From JANOAR01 sp031411235 (GTDB lineage Bacteria; Verrucomicrobiota; Verrucomicrobiia; Verrucomicrobiales; Verrucomicrobiaceae), in the NCBI GenBank assembly GCA_031411235.1, contig JANOAR010000053.1, positions 1 to 10,605 of the forward strand: 10,605 nt of DNA, given 5' to 3'. Positions 7,460 through 10,605 of the stretch are shown here, piece by piece (the first letter of the stretch is position 1; each line of letters begins with the position of its first letter). The notes beneath the pieces were generated by a model. That model searched no databases. It was not told the DNA's origin and saw only the letters and a program-made list of their open reading frames with translations. The position numbers and the translations under genes were made by a program.

Positions 7460-8320
7460 ATGGCCTCACGCGCAGAGTTGCCGCCCATGTCGCCACGCTT
7501 TGCCACGCTTGCTCCACCGATTCACACCGGCCTCAGTTCCGTGGTGCGTGCCTGGGATCACGAGACCCAGCGCGAGGTCGCGCTAAAGCGCCCGCTCAGT
7601 AGCGAAGCCAGCAGCCTCGTGCGTCTGCGGCACGAGGCCCATGTCTTGCACAGCGTGCGGCATCCCCACCTCGTGCAATGGGTGGCCACTGGCGAAGACG
7701 TGAGCGGCCCCTTCCTCGCCACAGTATGGCATCCCGGCATCTCGCTAGAGCAGTGGATCGACACCGCCCCCCGCACAGCCACGTCACCACCACTGGCCGA
7801 TGCCACCGCCTTCGCCCTTCTTTTCACCCCCATCCTCCAAGCACTGCAAGCCCTACACGCCGCCGGATTCGCCCACGCAGACCTCACCCCAGCGAACGTG
7901 CTACTGGTCGCAGAGCCGAACTTACAGCCCAGCAGCCTTTGCCTCATCGACCTGGGCAATGCCGCCCCAGACGACGCCCCCCGTGAACCAAGTGCGAGCA
8001 TTCAACGCCCAGTCCACGGCTCCATTTTCAGCATGGCTCCCGAGCTATTCGATGGGCACAAGCCCGATGTTTTGAGCGATCTCTATGCGCTCGGCGTCAT
8101 GGCCTACTTCGCCCTCGCAGGCCAACTCCCCTACCAGGGCGAGACCCAGCCCCAAGTCATCGCCGCCCACGGTCGCCACTGGCGCACACCCCTCGAAGCC
8201 CTGCGCCCCGACCTCCCCACAACTCTAGTCCAATGGATCGAGTCTCTAATGGCCAGAAACCGCACAGACCGCCCCCCCAGCGCCCTCGCAGCCCTCGCCA
8301 GCATCATTCATCATTCATAA
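7460..8320 (+). CDS. Compact Hanks-type serine/threonine protein kinase
   Basis: This 286-residue protein is almost only a kinase domain, with no sensor domain or transmembrane helix. Visible landmarks are the VALK lysine K43, the helix-C glutamate E59, the catalytic loop H139-A140-D141 with N146, D164-L165-G166 in place of DFG, A193-P194-E195, D207 of the SDLYALG helix, and R271 in the closing RTDRP segment. All catalytic residues are present, so activity is likely. The HRD arginine is replaced by Ala (a non-RD kinase), and the glycine loop (TGLSSVV, 23-29) is degenerate. Substrates are unknown. ATG 7460 is chosen; M10 (7487) is possible because the domain begins near residue 14. The last residues SIIHHS are encoded by a heptamer repeat that also contains the stop. 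The zinc-ribbon gene follows after 22 bp, suggesting co-transcription. Confidence 0.85.
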   Translation: MASRAELPPMSPRFATLAPPIHTGLSSVVRAWDHETQREVALKRPLSSEASSLVRLRHEAHVLHSVRHPHLVQWVATGEDVSGPFLATVWHPGISLEQWIDTAPRTATSPPLADATAFALLFTPILQALQALHAAGFAHADLTPANVLLVAEPNLQPSSLCLIDLGNAAPDDAPREPSASIQRPVHGSIFSMAPELFDGHKPDVLSDLYALGVMAYFALAGQLPYQGETQPQVIAAHGRHWRTPLEALRPDLPTTLVQWIESLMARNRTDRPPSALAALASIIHHS

Positions 8321-8330
8321 CTCATCATTC
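8303..8330. repeat. Four-unit heptamer repeat across the kinase stop codon
   Basis: ATCATTC-ATCATTC-ATAACTC-ATCATTC forms four 7-bp units, three identical and one diverged. The unit resembles the GGCATTC heptamer array at 9779-9862 (shared CATTC core). The TAA stop of the kinase gene lies inside unit 3. Confidence 0.75.
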
Positions 8331-8342
8331 CCCCCCTTTCCC

Positions 8343-8621
8343 ATGCCTCGTTTCAAACCTCCCGGTCAATGCCCCAACTGTGGTGAATGGGTGCCTCGTG
8401 GTGCTGTCGCGTGCAACGACTGTGGCTCATGCGCCAAGTCAGGCTGGAATGCCGATACCGACTATGATGGGCTCGATCTGCCCAGCGATGATGACTTCGA
8501 TTACGATGACTTCATGGAGCGCGAGTTTGGCTCCCCCGCCAGCAAGGTCGGCATGAGCAAGCTCTGGTGGTGGGTCGCCATCGCCCTGCTCCTCGCTTTC
8601 CTTTACTCTGCGATGCATTGA
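8343..8621 (+). CDS. Small zinc-ribbon protein with C-terminal membrane helix
   Basis: This 92-residue protein has three parts. Residues 10-30 carry a zinc-ribbon-like cysteine set: C10-P-N-C13, then C24-N-D-C27-G-S-C30. Residues about 38-62 are strongly acidic and probably disordered. Residues about 74-90 (LWWWVAIALLLAFLYSA) form one hydrophobic helix at the extreme C-terminus, so it is likely anchored with the zinc ribbon in the cytoplasm. Function is unknown. It starts 22 bp after the kinase stop, so a partner or target role in kinase signalling is conceivable, but this is inference from position only. The leader contains CCCCCCCTTTCCC and no Shine-Dalgarno. Its stop codon is 2 nt before palindrome copy B. 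Confidence 0.75.
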   Translation: MPRFKPPGQCPNCGEWVPRGAVACNDCGSCAKSGWNADTDYDGLDLPSDDDFDYDDFMEREFGSPASKVGMSKLWWWVAIALLLAFLYSAMH

Positions 8622-8622
8622 A

Positions 8623-8791
8623 TAACCCGAACGCCGCGTTTCAGCGAGGGTTAGCTTCGGCAAAGCCCGAGTCTCAGGCGGTTTGGCGACGGCGGGACTG
8701 CATTGATAAATGCTGAGCCCGCCGTCGCCAAGCCGCATCAGGCCGGGGTTTGTTGAAGATAGCCCTCGATCAAATGCGGCGTTCGGGATTA
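8623..8791. repeat. Dispersed 169-bp imperfect palindrome, copy B
   Basis: This copy aligns base for base with the element at 3-171 (constant offset of 8620, no gaps over the core). Stems are kept despite substitutions. Outer pair A19-T154 becomes T8639-A8774. Middle-stem pairs G27-C146 and T28-G145 become A8647-T8766 and G8648-C8765. Apical pair T81-A92 becomes C8701-G8712. The middle stem is 8645-8653 with 8760-8768, and the apical hairpin spans 8678-8736 with a GATA loop at 8705-8708. It begins right after the zinc-ribbon stop and ends 50 nt before queC, so it could lie in a 3' UTR, act as a terminator or insulator, or sit in the queC leader. No target-site duplication is evident. Confidence 0.85.
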
Positions 8792-8830
8792 CTCGACATG
8801 GCAGCACTTGTAGTCGGCTCATTTTTAGCT

Positions 8831-8834
8831 GAGG
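8831..8834 (+). promoter_or_regulatory. Shine-Dalgarno-like GAGG before queC
   Basis: GAGG lies 7 nt upstream of ATG 8842 within purine-rich GAGGCAGAGGC. It supports this start and contrasts with the pyrimidine-rich leaders of most other genes in the window. Confidence 0.55.
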
Positions 8835-8841
8835 CAGAGGC

Positions 8842-9537
8842 ATGAAAGTCATCGTCCTCGTCAGTGGTGGTATGGACTCCGTCGCGGCCCTATACGCAGC
8901 TCGCGCCGAGCATGAAGTCATCGCCGTGCTCAGCTTCCACTACGGAGCCAAGCACAACGACTGCGAGCTGCCCTTTGCCCGTCATCATGCGGAAAAACTC
9001 GGCCTACCGCAGACGACCCTCTCGCTCGGTTTCATCGGCGAAACCTTTGAGTCAGATCTGCTGAAAAACGGCGGCGACATCCCCGATGGCCACTACGAGG
9101 AGCAGAGCATGAAGCGCACCGTCGTGCCCTTCCGCAACGGCATCATGCTCGCTGTCGCCGCAGGTTTTGCCGAAAGCCTAGGAGCCGAGGGCGTCGTCAT
9201 CGCCGCCCACTCCGGCGACCACGCCATCTACCCCGACTGCCGCGAAAACTTCATGCAAGCCATGGGCGATGCCATCCGCCTCGGCACCTACGCCGAGGTG
9301 CAGGTGCTGCGCCCCTTCATCGCCATGAGCAAGGCCGAAATCGCCGCGCATGGCCATGCCCTAGGCGTGGACTTTGCCCAGACCTGGTCCTGCTACAAAG
9401 GCGGCACCATTCATTGCGGCACCTGCGGCACCTGCGTCGAGCGCCGCGAGGCCTTCCAGCTAGCAGGCCTAGCCGACCCAACACGCTACCTTGCCACGGA
9501 TGCCCTGCCGGAGAAGCCTCAGCCGTGTGCTTGTTAA
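8842..9537 (+). CDS. queC: 7-cyano-7-deazaguanine synthase
   Basis: QueC converts 7-carboxy-7-deazaguanine to preQ0 with ammonia and ATP in the cytoplasm, in the queuosine/7-deazaguanine pathway. The 231-residue length fits the family. The N-terminus has the PP-loop SGGMDS (residues 8-13) that binds ATP. The VPFRNG segment (95-100) and the SGDHAIYPDCR segment (124-134) match QueC-type motifs. Four C-terminal cysteines, C184, C192, C195 and C198, form the expected zinc site (WSCYKGG...HCGTCGTC). ATG 8842 begins directly with the first beta strand and has a GAGG ribosome site. No queD, queE or queF is nearby, so it appears to stand alone. The upstream 50 nt show no obvious preQ1 aptamer; the palindrome lies just before it. 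Confidence 0.95.
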   Translation: MKVIVLVSGGMDSVAALYAARAEHEVIAVLSFHYGAKHNDCELPFARHHAEKLGLPQTTLSLGFIGETFESDLLKNGGDIPDGHYEEQSMKRTVVPFRNGIMLAVAAGFAESLGAEGVVIAAHSGDHAIYPDCRENFMQAMGDAIRLGTYAEVQVLRPFIAMSKAEIAAHGHALGVDFAQTWSCYKGGTIHCGTCGTCVERREAFQLAGLADPTRYLATDALPEKPQPCAC

Positions 9538-9627
9538 ACCGCCACCCACACAGCACCCTTCCGTGAAGGCTGCCACTCGTAAGTCTCATGAGCACATAGC
9601 CCTGTGCCATGACACAAAAGAACCATA

Positions 9628-9694
9628 CAAGCATCGCTTTGTGCTGCCGTGAGAGTCATCGAATCAAATTTTTTAACGGTGATGCTTGTTTTTT
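9628..9694 (+). terminator. Possible terminator of queC with long loop
   Basis: CAAGCATCGC (9628-9637) pairs with GTGATGCTTG (9679-9688) with one G-T wobble, extended by A9627-T9689, and the second arm runs straight into six T (9689-9694). The 41-nt loop is long for an intrinsic terminator, so an alternative is a larger structured 3' element. It lies about 90 nt after the queC stop. Confidence 0.45.
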
Positions 9695-9778
9695 CTTGTC
9701 CAAACCAAATGGATTCTATAAATGATTAGTGATGCGAGCCACCGCCCATAAAATCATGAATTGCACCGCCCCAGTGTC

Positions 9779-9862
9779 GGCATTCGGCATTCGGCATTCG
9801 GCATTCGGCATTCGGCATTCGGCATTCGGCATTCGGCATTCGGCATTCGGCATTCGGCATTT
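9779..9862. repeat. GGCATTC heptanucleotide tandem array
   Basis: Eleven perfect GGCATTC units run from 9779 to 9855, followed by a twelfth that ends in T. Such an array can change copy number by slipped-strand replication. Three units equal 21 bp, which creates spurious open frames reading SAFGIRH repeats on the + strand. No sign of translation is seen. It is not a CRISPR because there are no spacers. Confidence 0.95.
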
Positions 9863-9963
9863 AAGCTGCTCCACAGCGATTCACGGGAAATTGCAAGCCC
9901 GCAGCGTCCCTCAAATGGGGAGCACCGTAGGCGCAACGCCGCCCTCAGCAGGCAACACACCAG

Positions 9964-10227
9964 CCTGCACCACGTACAACGTCGGCTTGCGCCTCGTGCG
10001 ACATCGCTCTGCACCACTGCCACATCGACTTGCACCTTGTACAGCCACGCCTGCGCCTTGTGCGACATCGACTTGCACCGCGCGCCACATCGGCCTGCAC
10101 CCTCTGCCACATTCACTTGCACCTTGTGCAGCCACGCCTGCACCCCTGCCACATTCACCCGCATCGCAGCCACCACCCCCCGCACCCGTTCCTACATCCA
10201 CCTGCGCCCCTGCTAAACCAGCCCGCG
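9964..10227. repeat. Degenerate minisatellite with 21-22-bp period
   Basis: A YTGCRCC-like motif (CTTGCACC, CCTGCACC, CTTGCGCC, CCCGCACC) recurs with its core at 9966, 9988, 10010, 10031, 10052, 10074, 10096, 10118, 10139, 10160, 10181, 10203 and 10224. Every step is 21 or 22 bp. Many units also hold GCCACAT(C/T) half-way. Four-unit blocks are themselves repeated: about 9986-10071 matches 10072-10157, and CTTGCACCTTGT(A/G)CAGCC occurs at 10029 and 10116. Because 22 is not a multiple of three, the frame shifts between units, so it is unlikely to be a coding repeat. Confidence 0.8.
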
Positions 10228-10346
10228 CCTCCATCCTGCTCCTGTAAATCCTGTCATCCCCTCAGCCCACAGTCCTTGCCAACCCGCCTGTCTCCCCACC
10301 CTCCGTCCCTTATCCCTTCAACCTTTCCCCTTATCCCTTCCCCACC

Positions 10347-10605
10347 ATGAACGACCGCCAATTCTCCGTCTTCAGCGCCCTCCAACGAGTCCAAGCCTTC
10401 GGCCAAGCCCACGCCACCGACTTCCCCGCAGGTAGCCGGGGAGCCAGCGCCCTCGCCAGCATCGGCACCGCCGTTGCCGGGTTGAAAGACGCCAGCGCCC
10501 AGCCCGGCAGCAGTGCCAGCCCCGCGACCGAGCAGAAGTCCGACCTCATCGACAGCCTGCGCGACGACTTAAAAGCCATCGCCCGCACCGCTCGCGCCAT
10601 CGAAG
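10347..10605 (+). CDS. Hypothetical protein, N-terminal part (runs off the window)
   Basis: From ATG 10347 the frame is open to the window edge, giving 86 residues that start MNDRQFSVFSALQRVQAFG. The translated part is mainly helical in appearance with no signal peptide or membrane segment. It has a phenylalanine/glutamine-rich start (about 1-25), an Ala/Ser/Gly-rich middle (28-65) and a charged segment SLRDDLKAIARTARAIE (70-86). From memory, similar proteins with HAxDFPAxSxG near the N-terminus recur in Verrucomicrobiota and Planctomycetota as conserved hypotheticals, but I cannot name a family. The start is chosen because it is the first ATG after a long pyrimidine-rich leader (about 10290-10346) like those of other genes here. 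There is no Shine-Dalgarno. C-terminal length and function are unknown. Confidence 0.6.
   Translation, partial: MNDRQFSVFSALQRVQAFGQAHATDFPAGSRGASALASIGTAVAGLKDASAQPGSSASPATEQKSDLIDSLRDDLKAIARTARAIE

Larger units (their letters stand above)
9538..10346. other. Gene-free, repeat-rich intergenic region
   Basis: I see no credible gene in these 809 bp. The open frames here are short, compositionally odd and mostly made of the two repeat arrays described separately. A small hairpin CCTTC-CGT-GAAGG lies at 9557-9569 but has no T-run. The region ends in a pyrimidine-rich tract (about 10290-10346) before the next gene. Confidence 0.7.

Noticed and set aside
8792..8841. preQ1 riboswitch before queC
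   Set aside because: The 50 nt between the palindrome and the start do not show the compact hairpin plus A-rich tail of a preQ1 aptamer. The palindrome itself also occurs before an unrelated gene.
9317..9634. 105-residue - strand frame overlapping the queC end
   Set aside because: It is antisense to the zinc-binding C-terminus of queC and has no family features.
9779..10227. Possible CRISPR array
   Set aside because: The 7-bp array has no spacers, and the 21-22-bp array has degenerate units with no unique spacers. No cas gene is near.
9729..10247. 172-residue + strand frame with AFGIRHS repeats, and related frames on both strands
   Set aside because: It is formed by the heptamer array plus the 21-22-bp minisatellite. 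The minisatellite period shifts frame from unit to unit, so it is not a protein repeat.

Overview
The window looks like chromosomal DNA from a member of the Verrucomicrobiota, most like the Prosthecobacter/Verrucomicrobium group. This rests on protein style: a TIGR02597-type exported protein, a PEP-CTERM protein, the 'DxDxDGLxNLxEYA' plus 'VQSTTNLTTWTDL...FYRV' C-terminal modules, GC-rich codons ending in C, and mostly absent Shine-Dalgarno sites. No rRNA or other taxonomic marker is present, so the assignment is an inference. All eight protein genes lie on the + strand.

Layout. Positions 3-171 hold a 169-bp imperfect palindrome, and a second copy lies at 8623-8791 (about 80 % identical, no indels, with compensatory base-pair changes). 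An AT-rich leader follows (about 280-345), then four closely spaced genes for exported proteins: a TIGR02597-like protein (402-1379), two paralogous secreted proteins that differ in their C-terminal module (1419-2342 with a Ca-binding-like segment and an Ig-like tail; 2385-3074 with a PEP-CTERM anchor), and a 1389-residue protein (3158-7327) made of two complete vanadium-haloperoxidase/PAP2 units fused head to tail. A terminator-like hairpin closes this block at 7343-7372. Next come a compact Hanks-type Ser/Thr kinase (7460-8320) and, 22 bp later, a small zinc-ribbon protein with a C-terminal membrane helix (8343-8621). The second palindrome starts 2 nt after that gene and ends 50 nt before queC (8842-9537), which makes preQ0 for queuosine or another 7-deazaguanine product.

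From 9538 to 10346 no gene is credible. This stretch holds a terminator-like hairpin, a 12-unit GGCATTC heptamer array, and a degenerate minisatellite with a regular 21-22-bp period and an 86-87-bp higher-order repeat. A conserved-type hypothetical gene starts at 10347 and runs off the end.

How the genes may work together. The first four genes look like an envelope or secreted module: a PEP-CTERM protein, related secreted proteins, and an exported H2O2-dependent halide-oxidising or phosphatase-type enzyme. The kinase and zinc-ribbon genes look like a separate two-gene unit. queC appears to be a stand-alone housekeeping gene. The strongest candidate for something undescribed is the covarying palindromic element. 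The fused double haloperoxidase and the 21.5-bp minisatellite come next.
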